Shown here: positions 1 to 8,619 of the stretch, one piece after another
How the letters are laid out: every line of letters begins with the position of its first letter
Numbering within the stretch: the stretch's first letter is position 1
Assembly (NCBI GenBank): GCA_910585615.1
Contig: CAJUFO010000003.1
Span: 1 to 64,000 of the forward strand
Source: an uncultured Acetatifactor sp.
GTDB taxonomy: Bacteria; Bacillota; Clostridia; Lachnospirales; Lachnospiraceae
Direction: 5' to 3'
DNA length: 64,000 nucleotides
Made by a program: the position numbers and the translations under genes
The notes under the pieces: generated by a model
What the model was told of the DNA's origin: nothing
The model's input: the letters and a program-made list of their open reading frames with translations, nothing else
The model's database searches: none

Positions 1-2
1 AC

Positions 3-1523
3 AACCGCAGGCATTACCTTACCGCCTACGGCAAGGAGCAGAAGACGGAATTTGACGGCATTGTGGTGGACCGTAACGGCGGGAACCCGGACAGCTATTC
101 CGGCATCGTGTCCGTTTCGGAGGGCATGGTGACCATGGGGGATAACGGCTCCGCCACTTACAGATTTTCCGTATCATCGGCGGGGACTTATGATATCGCC
201 GTGCGCCTGTGCTTCCCCTTCTGGGATAAGAACGGGATATTTATTTCCATTGACGGGAGCAGGAAGCATTTCACGGAAAGCCGCCTGTGGTGGCCGTACT
301 GGAGAAGCACCTTCTGGTCGGCGCTGGCAGAGGGGATATCCCTCTCCGCAGGGACGCACACCGTCACGGCCTTGGTGGATGTGAAAGGGGTGCAGTTTTA
401 CGGTTTCCGTGTGTGCCAGTCCTTCACTGAAGAACCGAGTGCCGGCTCCGCTACCTACACGCTTGCGCCGCGGAAATTCAAGGATGTGGACGGGAACATG
501 GCGCAGCCGGACAAAGGCTTCAAGCTGACGCTGGAAATCCTCCGCAGGAAGCCGGACTCGGCTCTCATCTGGTACGAGGACTTCCGGGATGAGAACCCTC
601 TGCCGGAGAGTTACTGGACGACGCTCTCCGGCAAGTGGGAGGTGTGGCGGGAGGGCTATGAGAACCGGCCGTACTCCCAGCTTGAGGGGAGCGGGCAGCT
701 TGCGTGGAAGTACAGCGGATTCACGGAACTGCACCTGCGGGCAAGGCTGGCGTTCCCGGCAGGCGGCAGCGGGAAGGCGGGGGTGTTCTGCGGGGATGTT
801 TTCTGCTGCTTAAATTATGACACACAGAGGGTGGAGCTTTACAAGGGTTCCACCCTTCTTGGCAGTTACAGCCAGACGATCAGCCGGACGGCGAATGCAG
901 ACCTCAGAGGGAATCCCGCCATGTACACGGTGGAGATGCGCATCCGGGGGAACAGGGTGCGTGTTTATTCCGGTGCGTCCTATACGCTGCGGTTTACGGC
1001 AACAATCAGCGGTTTTTCCGGCGGCTATGCAGGGTACCGCTCAGACAACAGGACGGTCTGCGAACTGATGAGGCTTGGGGATGCATGGACCTATGAGCCC
1101 TACGAGCGGTTTGACGTGCGGATGCCGGACGGCAGTTTTAAGTCCTTCGGGCGGATCAGCCGGAGCAGTGCGGCGTGGGATGAGGAATTCCAGGTGTTCA
1201 CGCTGACCGCCGATGTGGAGGAGAGCGCAACACGAAACGAGGACATTTCGATGGATTACGATTTTTTCCATTCGGATTTGATGGAGATATCCTGCGGGAA
1301 CAACTACACGGCGGAGGTCATACCGAGGGACATCAATATCTGGATTTCCCGGCTGTTTTTAGGGGATGCGGATGGCTTTTCCATCCTCTATTATCAGGAC
1401 GTGGACTCGCTGGTCTATTGGGCGAACCAGGCGGCGTACCGCTGGAAGCTGCGGGGGATGTGTATGTGGTCGCTTGGGCAGGAGGACATGAGGCTTTGGG
1501 AGTGGCTCCCAAAGCAGATATAA
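3..1523 (+). CDS. Prophage tail/minor structural protein, 5' end outside window
   Basis: The reading frame is open from the first base, so the true start lies to the left; a GTG at 63 is only an internal candidate. The visible part has an N-terminal beta-rich module with a carbohydrate-binding-like look (alternating strands, aromatic clusters such as FWDKNG and RLWWPYWRS), then a second beta-sandwich-like segment and a C-terminal tail-fibre-like stretch. I recognise no catalytic motif. Its place directly upstream of holin and endolysin is the standard slot for distal tail or receptor-binding proteins in Siphoviridae-like prophages of Clostridia. The phage role comes from context; the binding-module idea is inference. 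It is GC-rich like the host. Confidence 0.6.
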   Translation, partial: NRRHYLTAYGKEQKTEFDGIVVDRNGGNPDSYSGIVSVSEGMVTMGDNGSATYRFSVSSAGTYDIAVRLCFPFWDKNGIFISIDGSRKHFTESRLWWPYWRSTFWSALAEGISLSAGTHTVTALVDVKGVQFYGFRVCQSFTEEPSAGSATYTLAPRKFKDVDGNMAQPDKGFKLTLEILRRKPDSALIWYEDFRDENPLPESYWTTLSGKWEVWREGYENRPYSQLEGSGQLAWKYSGFTELHLRARLAFPAGGSGKAGVFCGDVFCCLNYDTQRVELYKGSTLLGSYSQTISRTANADLRGNPAMYTVEMRIRGNRVRVYSGASYTLRFTATISGFSGGYAGYRSDNRTVCELMRLGDAWTYEPYERFDVRMPDGSFKSFGRISRSSAAWDEEFQVFTLTADVEESATRNEDISMDYDFFHSDLMEISCGNNYTAEVIPRDINIWISRLFLGDADGFSILYYQDVDSLVYWANQAAYRWKLRGMCMWSLGQEDMRLWEWLPKQI

Positions 1524-1548
1524 AAATTTCATATTTCCATGGATACCG

Positions 1549-1580
1549 GGCTGTCCGCTGTTTGGCGGGCGGCCTTTTAT
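1549..1580 (+). terminator. Putative terminator after tail gene
   Basis: An imperfect 10-bp stem (GGCTGTCCGC with GCGGGCGGCC, using G-U pairs), six-base loop, then TTTTAT. It lies between the tail protein stop and the holin ribosome site. The short T-run makes it weak; it may attenuate rather than stop late transcription. Confidence 0.4.
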
Positions 1581-1613
1581 CATACAAAAAATCTTTTTAA
1601 GGAGGGTTTCACT

Positions 1614-2033
1614 ATGAAGGAATTCTGGAACACAATTCAACTCATTTTTGCAGGTATCGGGGGATGGCTCGGTTACTTCCTCGGCGGCTGTGACGGCCTG
1701 CTGTATGCGCTGATCGCTTTTGTCGTGGTGGACTATATCACGGGCGTGATGTGTGCTGCGGCGGATAAGAAGCTGTCCAGCGAGGTAGGGTTCCGGGGCA
1801 TTGCCAAGAAGGTGCTGATCTTCCTGCTCGTGGGGATTGCCAACATCCTCGATGTGCAGGTCATCGGCACGGGCAGTGTCCTGCGGACGGCGGTCATCTT
1901 TTTCTATATCTCCAATGAGGGCGTGAGCCTTTTGGAGAATGCCGGACACCTGGGGCTGCCGATTCCGGAGAAGCTGCGTGAGATTCTGGAGCAGCTCCAC
2001 GACAGGGCGGAAAACGGGAAGGAGGACGAGTAA
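1614..2033 (+). CDS. Phage holin (TIGR01593 / Phage_holin_4 type)
   Basis: This 139-residue membrane protein should form the inner-membrane lesion that releases the endolysin encoded immediately downstream. It shows three to four hydrophobic segments (about residues 8-25, 28-45, 65-85 and 90-105) and the family-typical stretch around KKLSSEVGFRGIAKK, with a charged C-terminus rich in E and K. I chose ATG 1614 because AAGGAGG sits nine bases upstream; an in-frame upstream start at 1539 would lie inside the preceding hairpin. The endolysin begins directly after its stop, a normal lysis-cassette layout. Family assignment is by pattern recognition and is fairly secure. Confidence 0.87.
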   Translation: MKEFWNTIQLIFAGIGGWLGYFLGGCDGLLYALIAFVVVDYITGVMCAAADKKLSSEVGFRGIAKKVLIFLLVGIANILDVQVIGTGSVLRTAVIFFYISNEGVSLLENAGHLGLPIPEKLREILEQLHDRAENGKEDE

Positions 2034-3545
2034 ATGAAACTGGTAGAAAGCATTCTGACAAGGAACCCCTGCTACACGGCAGGGAGGAAGATCACGGTAA
2101 AGGGGCTGATGCTCCATTCCGTGGGCTGCCCGCAGCCGAAGGCGTCCGTATTCATCAGTTCGTGGAACAGCCCGTCGTATGACACTTCCTGCGTCCATGG
2201 TTTCATTGACGGGAACGATGGCACGGCATACCAGACGCTTCCCTGGAACCACCGGGGATGGCACTGCGGCTCCGGCAGCAAGGGAAGCGGCAACAATACC
2301 CATATCGGGGTGGAGATGTGCGAACCGGCGTGTATCAAGTACACATCGGGCAGCAGTTTCACCTGCTCCGACATGGCCACGGCAAAAGCAGTGGCGAAGC
2401 GGACTTATGAGACGGCAGTGGAGCTGTTCGCCATGCTCTGTGAAAAGTACAGCCTTGACCCGCTGGCAGATGGCGTGGTGATCTCCCACAAGGAAGGCTG
2501 TGCGAGGGGCATTGCGAGCAACCACGGCGACCCGGAGCATCTCTGGACGCAGCTTGGGATGGGATATACCATGGACGGGTTCCGTAAAGCGGTCAAAGCG
2601 GCTATGGGCGGCGCATCTTCCAATACAGACGGATACACGAAGATCATGGGAAATGCCGTAGCAACGGCGGAGCAGATGAAGGCATATCTGAAAAAGAAGA
2701 ATCCGTCCGTGGCGCAGTCTGTCCTTGACATGGTTCCGCTTTACCTTTCGGAAGGAAGAGCGGAAGGGGTGCGGGGCGACATTGCCTTTGCACAGTCCTG
2801 CCTTGAGACCGGGAATTTCACCTTTTCCGGATCTGCGGTCACACTTTCGCAGAACAATTTCTGCGGCATGGGTGTGACTTCTAACGGGGTAAAGGGGAAT
2901 TCCTTTGACACGCCGCAGCTCGGTATCCGGGCGCAGGTGCAGCATCTGAAAGCATACGCCTCCACGGACACACTCAAGAACGCCTGCATTGACCCGCGGT
3001 TCAAATATGTCACAAGGAGCTGTGCGGAATATGTGGAGTGGCTTGGGCAGAAAGAGAACCCGGACGGGAAAGGATGGGCGGCAGGAGCCGGCTATGGGGA
3101 GAAGATCCTCACGATACTGAAAGGCATCCTCGGCACGGCGGGAGGGGCAGTTCCTTCCGCTCCTGCAGAAACAGAAATCTGGTACCGCGTCCGGAAGACC
3201 TGGTCAGACGCATCCTCACAGAAAGGGGCGTTCAAGTCGCTGGAGAACGCAAAGAAGTGTGCGGATGAGAACCCCGGCTGTTCCGTGTTTGATGAATCCG
3301 GGAAGGCGGTGTACACCAGGGCGGCAGCGTTCAAGCCGTATCTGGTGCGGGTGTCCATCCCTGACCTTAACATCCGGAAAGGCCCTGGCACTGATCATGC
3401 AAAGACCGGGAAATATACGGGAGCCGGCACTTTCACGATTGTGGAGGAGGCAGACGGTGAAGGCGCATCCAGGTGGGGGCTGCTGAAATCCTACCAGGAA
3501 AAGAGAGATGGGTGGATTTCGCTGGATTATGGCAAAAGAGTATAA
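2034..3545 (+). CDS. Phage endolysin: amidase plus glucosaminidase plus SH3b
   Basis: A 503-residue modular peptidoglycan hydrolase. Residues 1-185 form a zinc amidase_2/PGRP domain (early LMLHSVG histidine, late SHKEG histidine) that cleaves MurNAc from the stem peptide. Residues about 205-365 resemble a glucosaminidase (SEGRAEGVRGDIAFAQSCLE and the NNFCGMG loop). A short domain with WYRVRKTW follows, then a C-terminal SH3b domain (about 435-503, LNIRKGPGTDH) for wall binding. No signal peptide is seen, so export should depend on the adjacent holin. ATG 2034 follows the holin stop without a gap. Two lytic activities in one chain are common in clostridial prophages. Confidence 0.92.
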   Translation: MKLVESILTRNPCYTAGRKITVKGLMLHSVGCPQPKASVFISSWNSPSYDTSCVHGFIDGNDGTAYQTLPWNHRGWHCGSGSKGSGNNTHIGVEMCEPACIKYTSGSSFTCSDMATAKAVAKRTYETAVELFAMLCEKYSLDPLADGVVISHKEGCARGIASNHGDPEHLWTQLGMGYTMDGFRKAVKAAMGGASSNTDGYTKIMGNAVATAEQMKAYLKKKNPSVAQSVLDMVPLYLSEGRAEGVRGDIAFAQSCLETGNFTFSGSAVTLSQNNFCGMGVTSNGVKGNSFDTPQLGIRAQVQHLKAYASTDTLKNACIDPRFKYVTRSCAEYVEWLGQKENPDGKGWAAGAGYGEKILTILKGILGTAGGAVPSAPAETEIWYRVRKTWSDASSQKGAFKSLENAKKCADENPGCSVFDESGKAVYTRAAAFKPYLVRVSIPDLNIRKGPGTDHAKTGKYTGAGTFTIVEEADGEGASRWGLLKSYQEKRDGWISLDYGKRV

Positions 3546-3553
3546 GTGGTTTG

Positions 3554-3600
3554 ACGCCTGCAGGAGTTCCTTTTGGGATTCCTGCAGGCGTTATTTTTTT
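3554..3600 (+). terminator. Strong rho-independent terminator closing the lysis cassette
   Basis: A perfect 12-bp stem (ACGCCTGCAGGA / TCCTGCAGGCGT) with a 14-base loop, followed by TTATTTTTTTT. It ends late phage transcription eight bases after the endolysin stop and separates the lysis genes from the recombinase module. Confidence 0.92.
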
Positions 3601-3659
3601 TGTGAAAACACCCCGCCAAACCGTGGCCCAAATCTCCGTATAGTGAGGAGGTGTTTGAC

Positions 3660-4055
3660 ATGACGGATGTAGATATGGAAAGGATCAGCAGCTTGAAGCA
3701 GCAGGGGAAGAGCGCCGCTGCAATTGCGGAGGCGCTGTGCCTGCCATTAAATACAGTGAAGTCCTACCTGCGGAGGCATCCGGGGACGGAGGATGCCCAC
3801 ACCTGCCCGCAGTGCGGAAAGGCGGTCACGCAGAACAAAGGCAGGAAGGAAAAAAGGTTCTGTTCGGACAGATGCCGGATGGGGTGGTGGAGCGCGCACC
3901 AGTCGGAGATGAATAAAAAAGCATATTACACGCTGGTATGCCAGCAGTGCGGGAAGGAGTTTGTGAGCTATGGGAACCAGGGAAGGAAATTCTGCAGCCG
4001 GGAATGCTACGGGAAGCACAGGCGCAGACCTGCCGGAGCAGTATTCGGCGGATAA
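3660..4055 (+). CDS. HTH plus double zinc-finger protein of recombinase module
   Basis: 131 residues. The N-terminal half is a sigma-70-region-4-like helix-turn-helix (SLKQQGKSAAAIAEALCLPL, NTVKSYLRR). The C-terminal half holds two treble-clef-like zinc knuckles: CPQCGKA..RFCSDRCR and CQQCGKE..KFCSRECY. Similar small proteins, often labelled sigma-70-like, precede paired serine recombinases in Lachnospiraceae elements, so a role in recombinase control or directionality is plausible but inferred. ATG 3660 was chosen over an in-frame GTG at 3651 because GAGGAGG lies eight bases upstream of the ATG. Its 3' end overlaps the next frame. Confidence 0.75.
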   Translation: MTDVDMERISSLKQQGKSAAAIAEALCLPLNTVKSYLRRHPGTEDAHTCPQCGKAVTQNKGRKEKRFCSDRCRMGWWSAHQSEMNKKAYYTLVCQQCGKEFVSYGNQGRKFCSRECYGKHRRRPAGAVFGG

Positions 4056-4203
4056 CCTCATCACATACCGGGTATCGCTTTCCCTGGTTGACAGGCTGGC
4101 GTCGGAGGGCGCGCTCACGGCTGCGGAACGGAGGAAGGCTTACACAATCATAGCCAGAAGGCACGGGCTTTCTTTGGACAGTATTTTCGCTGAAAATGCT
4201 TGA
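3970..4203 (+). CDS. SHOCT-like small protein of recombinase module
   Basis: Up to 77 residues. Only the C-terminal part looks real: YRVSLSLVDRLASEGALT, then AAERRKAYTIIARRHGLS, which has the short two-helix pattern of SHOCT-like proteins found between the zinc-finger protein and the recombinases in related elements. The start is uncertain. ATG 3970 gives 86 bases of overlap with the upstream gene, and no good ribosome site or alternative ATG is present nearer; a CTG around 4030 is possible. Function is unknown; it may be translationally coupled to the upstream gene. Confidence 0.55.
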   Translation: MGTREGNSAAGNATGSTGADLPEQYSADNLITYRVSLSLVDRLASEGALTAAERRKAYTIIARRHGLSLDSIFAENA

Positions 4204-4276
4204 TATAACTGCGGTCCAGAGTGATTAATAGGGTACGCCCGAAGTGGCAGGAATTGATACAAGGAGGGATGGCAAC

Positions 4277-5788
4277 ATGGGCAGGAAAGTGACGCAGGTG
4301 GCCTTCGGCGCGCCGGAGATCCCGCGGGATAAAAACGTGGCCGCATACTGCCGTGTATCGTCCGGCAAAGATGCCATGCTGCACTCGCTGGAGGCGCAGG
4401 TCAGCTATTACAGCGGCCTGATCCAGAACCACAGCGGATGGGAGTACGCCGGTGTCTATGCGGACGAGGCGCGGACCGGGACGAAGGACACCAGGGAGAA
4501 TTTCGTGCGCCTGCTGGCGGACTGCAGGGCGGGGAAGATCGACATGGTGCTGACCAAATCGATCTCACGCTTTGCCAGGAACACGGTGACGCTGCTGGAA
4601 ACGGTGCGGGAACTGAAACAGATCGGCGTGGATGTCTATTTCGAGGAGCAGAATATCCATTCGCTGAGTACGGACGGGGAGCTGATGCTGACGGTGCTTG
4701 CCTCCTATGCACAGGAGGAGAGCCGGTCGGCAAGCGAGAACCAGAAGTGGCGCATCAAAAAGAATTTCGAGGAAGGGAAGCCGTGGAGCAGCACGCTGCT
4801 CGGCTACCGAAACATAAACGGCCGGTACGAAATCGTGCCGGAGGAAGCGGAGACCGTGCGGATGATATTTGACTGGTATCTGGAGGGGATGGGCGCGACC
4901 GCCATCCGGGACCGCCTGAACGCCATGGGCATAAAGACGAGGCTTGGGAATAAGTGGAGCAGGAGCCCGATTTTAAAGCTGCTCCGCAATTATGCATATA
5001 CCGGAAACCTGCTCCTGCAGAAGACCTACCGCGAGAACCACATCACTAAGAAATGCATTATCAACCGTGGGGAAAAGCCGATGTACCATGCAGAAAACAC
5101 TCACGAGGCAATCATTGACATGGACACATTCAACCAGGTGCAGGAGGAAATCAGACGCAGGGCGGAGCATTTCAAGCATAAAGAAGGGGAGGAAACACCC
5201 TCATACCCTTTTACTGGCATGGTGAGGTGCTGCTGCTGCGGGAAGAATTATGTGCGGTCGGGCGCGCCTGCATACCGGACATGGACCTGCAGGACGCGGA
5301 GGAAAGAGGGGCTGAAAAACTGCGGCGCGGACATCATCCCGGAGGATGAGCTTTTCCGGCTCACTGCCGAGGTGCTTGGCGGCGGGGTGACGGAGGATGC
5401 CGTCAGGGATAAGATAACGGCAATCCGGGCGGAGGAAAACCGCACCCTGGTATTCTGCTTAAAAAACGGGAAAGAAACCGTTAAACAGTGGCAGGAGCAT
5501 GAGGTGGTGCATATCTGCACGGAGGAGCAGAAGCGGCAGATCAGCCTGAAAAACTCCGGAAGGAAGCAGACGGAGGAACAGCGCAGACGGCACAGTGAAC
5601 GGATGAAGGAATACTGGAAGGGGCACGAATTCCCAGAGGAGCAGCGCCGGCGGCAGAGCGAAAAGATGAAGGCATACTGGAACGACAGGGAGGCTTCGGA
5701 GGCACACAGGCAGACGGTGAGCCGCATGATGAAAGAAATGCGCGCAGGGAACACCGGCGCCGGAAAGGAGGGGGACGGCAATGCCTAA
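4277..5788 (+). CDS. Large serine recombinase 1, with extra basic C-terminal repeats
   Basis: 503 residues. The N-terminal resolvase domain carries the catalytic serine in YCRVSS (S28) and the conserved LTKSISRFARN segment; then come a Recombinase domain (about 165-285) and a zinc ribbon (CCCCGKNYV.. WTCRTRR..NCG). Beyond residue about 415 is a tail with two close copies of an RRxxSExMKxYW motif plus a degenerate third, resembling NUMOD3-type DNA-binding repeats. Start ATG 4277 has AAGGAGG nine bases upstream; an in-frame start at 4244 lacks one. The 3' end overlaps recombinase 2 by eight bases, implying coupled translation. It should perform site-specific integration or excision of the element. 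Confidence 0.93.
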   Translation: MGRKVTQVAFGAPEIPRDKNVAAYCRVSSGKDAMLHSLEAQVSYYSGLIQNHSGWEYAGVYADEARTGTKDTRENFVRLLADCRAGKIDMVLTKSISRFARNTVTLLETVRELKQIGVDVYFEEQNIHSLSTDGELMLTVLASYAQEESRSASENQKWRIKKNFEEGKPWSSTLLGYRNINGRYEIVPEEAETVRMIFDWYLEGMGATAIRDRLNAMGIKTRLGNKWSRSPILKLLRNYAYTGNLLLQKTYRENHITKKCIINRGEKPMYHAENTHEAIIDMDTFNQVQEEIRRRAEHFKHKEGEETPSYPFTGMVRCCCCGKNYVRSGAPAYRTWTCRTRRKEGLKNCGADIIPEDELFRLTAEVLGGGVTEDAVRDKITAIRAEENRTLVFCLKNGKETVKQWQEHEVVHICTEEQKRQISLKNSGRKQTEEQRRRHSERMKEYWKGHEFPEEQRRRQSEKMKAYWNDREASEAHRQTVSRMMKEMRAGNTGAGKEGDGNA

Positions 5789-7361
5789 TGTGACAGTGAT
5801 ACCGGCAACAAGGAACCTGCATACCGGGGTAAGGAATGACGCAGTGGCAAAGCGGAAGACCGCCGGATACGCCCGCGTCAGCACGGACAGCGAGGAGCAG
5901 CTCACCAGCTACGAGGCGCAGGTGGATTATTACACCAACTACATCAAGTCCCGGCCGGAATGGGAATTCGTAAATGTCTATACGGATGAGGGCATAAGTG
6001 CAACCGATACAAGGCACCGGAGCGGTTTTAACCAAATGGTGCAGGATGCGCTGGACGGGAAGATTGACCTTATTGTGACCAAATCCGTGAGCCGCTTCGC
6101 AAGGAACACGGTGGACAGCCTCACCACGGTCCGGAAGCTGAAGGAGAAAGGCGTGGAGGTTTATTTCCAGAAGGAGAACATCTACACGCTTGACTCCAAG
6201 GGCGAGCTGCTCATCACCATCATGTCCTCGCTGGCGCAGGAAGAGTCCCGCTCCATTTCGGAAAACGTGACATGGGGGAAACGGAAGCGGTTTGCGGACG
6301 GCAAGGTCAGCCTGGCATACAGTTCCTTCCTCGGATACCGGAAAGGGGAGAACGGGCAGATGGAGGTTGTGCCGGAAGAGGCGGAGACGGTGCGGCTCAT
6401 CTACCGGCTGTTCATGCAGGGGCAGACGCCCTACGCCATTGCAAAATATCTGACGGACAGGAACATCCCGACGCCCACGGGGAAGGAAACCTGGCGGCAC
6501 AGGACGGTGGAGAACATCCTTTCCAACGAAAAGTACAAGGGCGACGCCCGCCTGCAGAAGTGCTACACGGTGGACTTCCTTTCCAAGAAACGCAAGGCGA
6601 ACGAAGGGGAAGTGCCGCAGTATTATGTGGAGGGCAGCCATGACGCCATCATCGAACCTGCGGAGTGGCAGCTCGTGCAGATGGAGATACAGCGGAGGAA
6701 GAACCTGGGGCGGAGCCATAACTGCTGCAGCCCATTCTCGGCAAAGCTGAAATGCGGCGACTGCGGCGAATACTTCGGCTCCAAGGTCTGGCATTCCAAC
6801 AGCAAGTACAAGCGGACGATATGGCAGTGCAATGCCAAGTTCAAGGGGGAAAGCAAGTGCGCCACGCCCCATCTGTACGAGCAGTGGATAAAGGAGCTGT
6901 TCCTGGAGGCGGCCGGCATTCTGATGGCGGACAGGGAAACGGTCATTGCAGACTGCAGGGCGGTCATGGAAGCCTTGGCGGACTGCAGCTCCATTGATGC
7001 AGAAATGGGAACGGTCAGCGATGAGATGGAGGTGACCGCAGGGCTGATCCAGAAGTTGGTCGATGAGAACGCCACCCGGAAACTTGACCAGCACGACTAC
7101 CGAAAAAAGTATGACGGGTATGCCAGCCGGTACGCCGCACTTGAGAGCCGGATGGACAGCCTGGGAAAAGAGCGGGAGAGGAAGGAAATCCAGTATGACA
7201 TTTTGAGCGGCTTCCTTGCAGGGCTAAGCGAGACAAAGGAGCTGCCGGTGGATTTTAATGAGAAGCTGTTCCACAGGCTTGTGGATTACGCAACGGTCTA
7301 TCCGGACGGCAGGGTGGTTTTCACTTTCCGCAACAGAGTGGAAGTCAGCACAGAAATTTAA
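5781..7361 (+). CDS. Large serine recombinase 2
   Basis: 526 residues of normal large-serine-recombinase length: resolvase domain with GYARVSTD (catalytic S34) and TKSVSRFARN, Recombinase domain (about 175-285), zinc ribbon (LKCGDCGEYF..WQCNAKF..CATP), and a coiled-coil segment (about 425-480) typical of recombinases that control synapsis. It starts within the last codons of recombinase 1. The pair is probably expressed as one unit; whether both are needed for integration, or one acts in excision, cannot be read from sequence. It is the last GC-rich gene before the AT-rich cargo. Confidence 0.94.
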   Translation: MPNVTVIPATRNLHTGVRNDAVAKRKTAGYARVSTDSEEQLTSYEAQVDYYTNYIKSRPEWEFVNVYTDEGISATDTRHRSGFNQMVQDALDGKIDLIVTKSVSRFARNTVDSLTTVRKLKEKGVEVYFQKENIYTLDSKGELLITIMSSLAQEESRSISENVTWGKRKRFADGKVSLAYSSFLGYRKGENGQMEVVPEEAETVRLIYRLFMQGQTPYAIAKYLTDRNIPTPTGKETWRHRTVENILSNEKYKGDARLQKCYTVDFLSKKRKANEGEVPQYYVEGSHDAIIEPAEWQLVQMEIQRRKNLGRSHNCCSPFSAKLKCGDCGEYFGSKVWHSNSKYKRTIWQCNAKFKGESKCATPHLYEQWIKELFLEAAGILMADRETVIADCRAVMEALADCSSIDAEMGTVSDEMEVTAGLIQKLVDENATRKLDQHDYRKKYDGYASRYAALESRMDSLGKERERKEIQYDILSGFLAGLSETKELPVDFNEKLFHRLVDYATVYPDGRVVFTFRNRVEVSTEI

Positions 7362-7389
7362 AGACAAATACTTTCATTTGCCAACACGA

Positions 7390-7413
7390 ACCCACTGGCT
7401 TTAGTCGGTGGGT
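7390..7413. repeat. IS200/IS605-style end hairpin relic
   Basis: A 24-base near-perfect dyad of the form ACCCACT..GTCGGTGGGT around CTTTAG, closely resembling the right-end/omega-RNA-terminal hairpin of IS605 or IS607 elements. No tnpB or tnpA remains nearby, so it would be a relic or a coincidental terminator. It sits on the border between GC-rich recombinase 2 and the AT-rich cargo. Confidence 0.35.
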
Positions 7414-7560
7414 ATTCAGTATCATAATTTTTTGAGGGATATTTCAGTTTTTACAAATATAATAAGGTTTAAAAGCGAAAATGTATTATTGAGAGATAGT
7501 TCATTTATAGAAATAAATTCCAATTATAGTGAGATAAGTCGCAAATTTTGTCTTTTGGTC

Positions 7561-7589
7561 TTGAAAATGGACAACTTATATTGTATAAT
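7561..7589 (+). promoter_or_regulatory. SigA promoter of the cargo operon
   Basis: TTGAAA, exact 17-base spacer, TATAAT (7584-7589). The start point would fall near 7596, only about ten bases before the ATG at 7606 and inside AAGGAG, so the leader would be nearly absent. It is the only strong promoter visible for the five-gene operon. Confidence 0.75.
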
Positions 7590-7605
7590 AGAAAAGGAGA
7601 TTTGT

Positions 7606-7887
7606 ATGAAAAGTGAAGAATATATTAATGCCATGAAAGATGAGTATATACAAAAAATGATAAAGAATCTTCCGGTGTTACGAGCGTCTATCGGATTAAC
7701 ACAAAGACAGCTTGGTAAAAAAGTTGGAGTAAGTAGGCAAACAATAGTTGCAATAGAAAATAAGAAGCATTCTTTATCTTGGAGTTTATATTTATCCATT
7801 ATATGTGTTTTTTTTCAATATGAGGAAACTAAGTTGCTTTTGGACAATCTTGAGGTTTTTTCTGATGAATTAATACACAAATTGTAG
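7606..7887 (+). CDS. XRE-family HTH regulator, first gene of cargo operon
   Basis: 93 residues. The central part is a classic Cro/C1 helix-turn-helix (LTQRQLGKKVGVSRQTIVAIEN, KKHSLSWSLYLSIICVFF), with short flanks. ATG 7606 is chosen because AAGGAG lies six bases upstream; the longer frame back to 7408 has no coding character. It is probably a DNA-binding repressor of its own promoter at 7561-7589, as with many defence and toxin-antitoxin operons, but no operator could be identified with confidence. It is followed after 12 bases by the TIR-like gene. Base composition is very AT-rich, unlike the recombinases upstream. Confidence 0.85.
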   Translation: MKSEEYINAMKDEYIQKMIKNLPVLRASIGLTQRQLGKKVGVSRQTIVAIENKKHSLSWSLYLSIICVFFQYEETKLLLDNLEVFSDELIHKL

Positions 7888-7899
7888 AGGTGATTTCTT

Positions 7900-8601
7900 T
7901 TGAAATATGAACAAAAAGTGATTTATCAAATATTATTATCGATTCAAGAGAAACAGTATGTAAAAAATTATGAATTAAACATTTCACCAATGGAATTCTA
8001 CGTATTAATTATGGATTTGGTTGATCAAGAGCTTATAATTAATATTCCAGATCCTGAATATAAAAATAATCAGATTGTTTTTTTCGATATAGAGGGTGCT
8101 ATATTAACAATTAAAGGAAAAGAAAAACTAGATGAATATCTTTTGGAGGAAAAAATAATGAATAACGAAATATTTATTGTTCATGGACATGATGAGGCAT
8201 TAAAGACTGAAGTTGCGAGGACTATTGAACGGGTAGGATTAAAGGTTACGATTTTACATGAGAAACCAAATGAGGGACTTACAATTATACAAAAATTAGA
8301 AAAGTATGCAGCTACAGCGGGATATGCAGTTATATTAATGACTCCCGACGATAAAGGTAAATCTAAGAAAGAAACAAAATATAAAGATAGGGCTAGGCAG
8401 AATGTTGTTCTTGAATGGGGATATTTTGTTGGCAAATTAGGGGCTAATAAAGTTTGTGCTATACATACTGAAAATATAGAATTGCCTTCCGATATAAGTG
8501 GAGTTCTCTACATTACTTATGATAGTAATGGTGGTTGGAAAATTCAACTGATGAAAGAATTAGAGAAGGTTGGATATGTTATCAATTGGAGTAACCTCTA
8601 A
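7900..8601 (+). CDS. Winged-helix plus TIR-like (PF10137-type) effector candidate
   Basis: 233 residues. Residues 1-82 look like a YjcQ-type winged helix (PMEFYVLIMDLVDQELI, ALTIKGKEKLDEY). Residues 90-233 form a TIR-like nucleotide-binding domain with IFIVHGHDE (91-99), ILMTPDD (145-151) and RARQNVVLEWGYFVGKLG, whose E172 is at the place of the catalytic glutamate in NAD-cleaving TIR domains. Related domains serve as NADase effectors in CBASS, Pycsar and other defence systems; that is family knowledge, activity here is inferred. The start is TTG 7900, with AGAGGTG about eight bases upstream. A second strong start signal lies inside the gene at 8145-8160. Confidence 0.85.
   Translation: MKYEQKVIYQILLSIQEKQYVKNYELNISPMEFYVLIMDLVDQELIINIPDPEYKNNQIVFFDIEGAILTIKGKEKLDEYLLEEKIMNNEIFIVHGHDEALKTEVARTIERVGLKVTILHEKPNEGLTIIQKLEKYAATAGYAVILMTPDDKGKSKKETKYKDRARQNVVLEWGYFVGKLGANKVCAIHTENIELPSDISGVLYITYDSNGGWKIQLMKELEKVGYVINWSNL
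8145..8160 (+). promoter_or_regulatory. Internal in-frame ribosome site and ATG ahead of TIR domain
   Basis: GGAGG (8145-8149), eight bases, then ATG 8158 in the same frame as the TTG start at 7900. Initiation here would give a 147-residue protein that is just the TIR-like domain, starting three codons before the IFIVHGH motif. Confidence 0.55.
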
Positions 8602-8619
8602 ATTTAGAAAGGAATTGTC

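Noticed and set aside
1359..2945. 528-codon open frame on the minus strand across holin and endolysin
   Set aside because: No ribosome site, histidine/arginine-rich low-complexity translation and complete overlap with well-supported plus-strand genes; typical antisense frame in GC-rich DNA.
7408..7605. N-terminal extension of the XRE regulator
   Set aside because: The extra 66 codons contain the promoter and lack a ribosome site; the short form has both and the normal family length.
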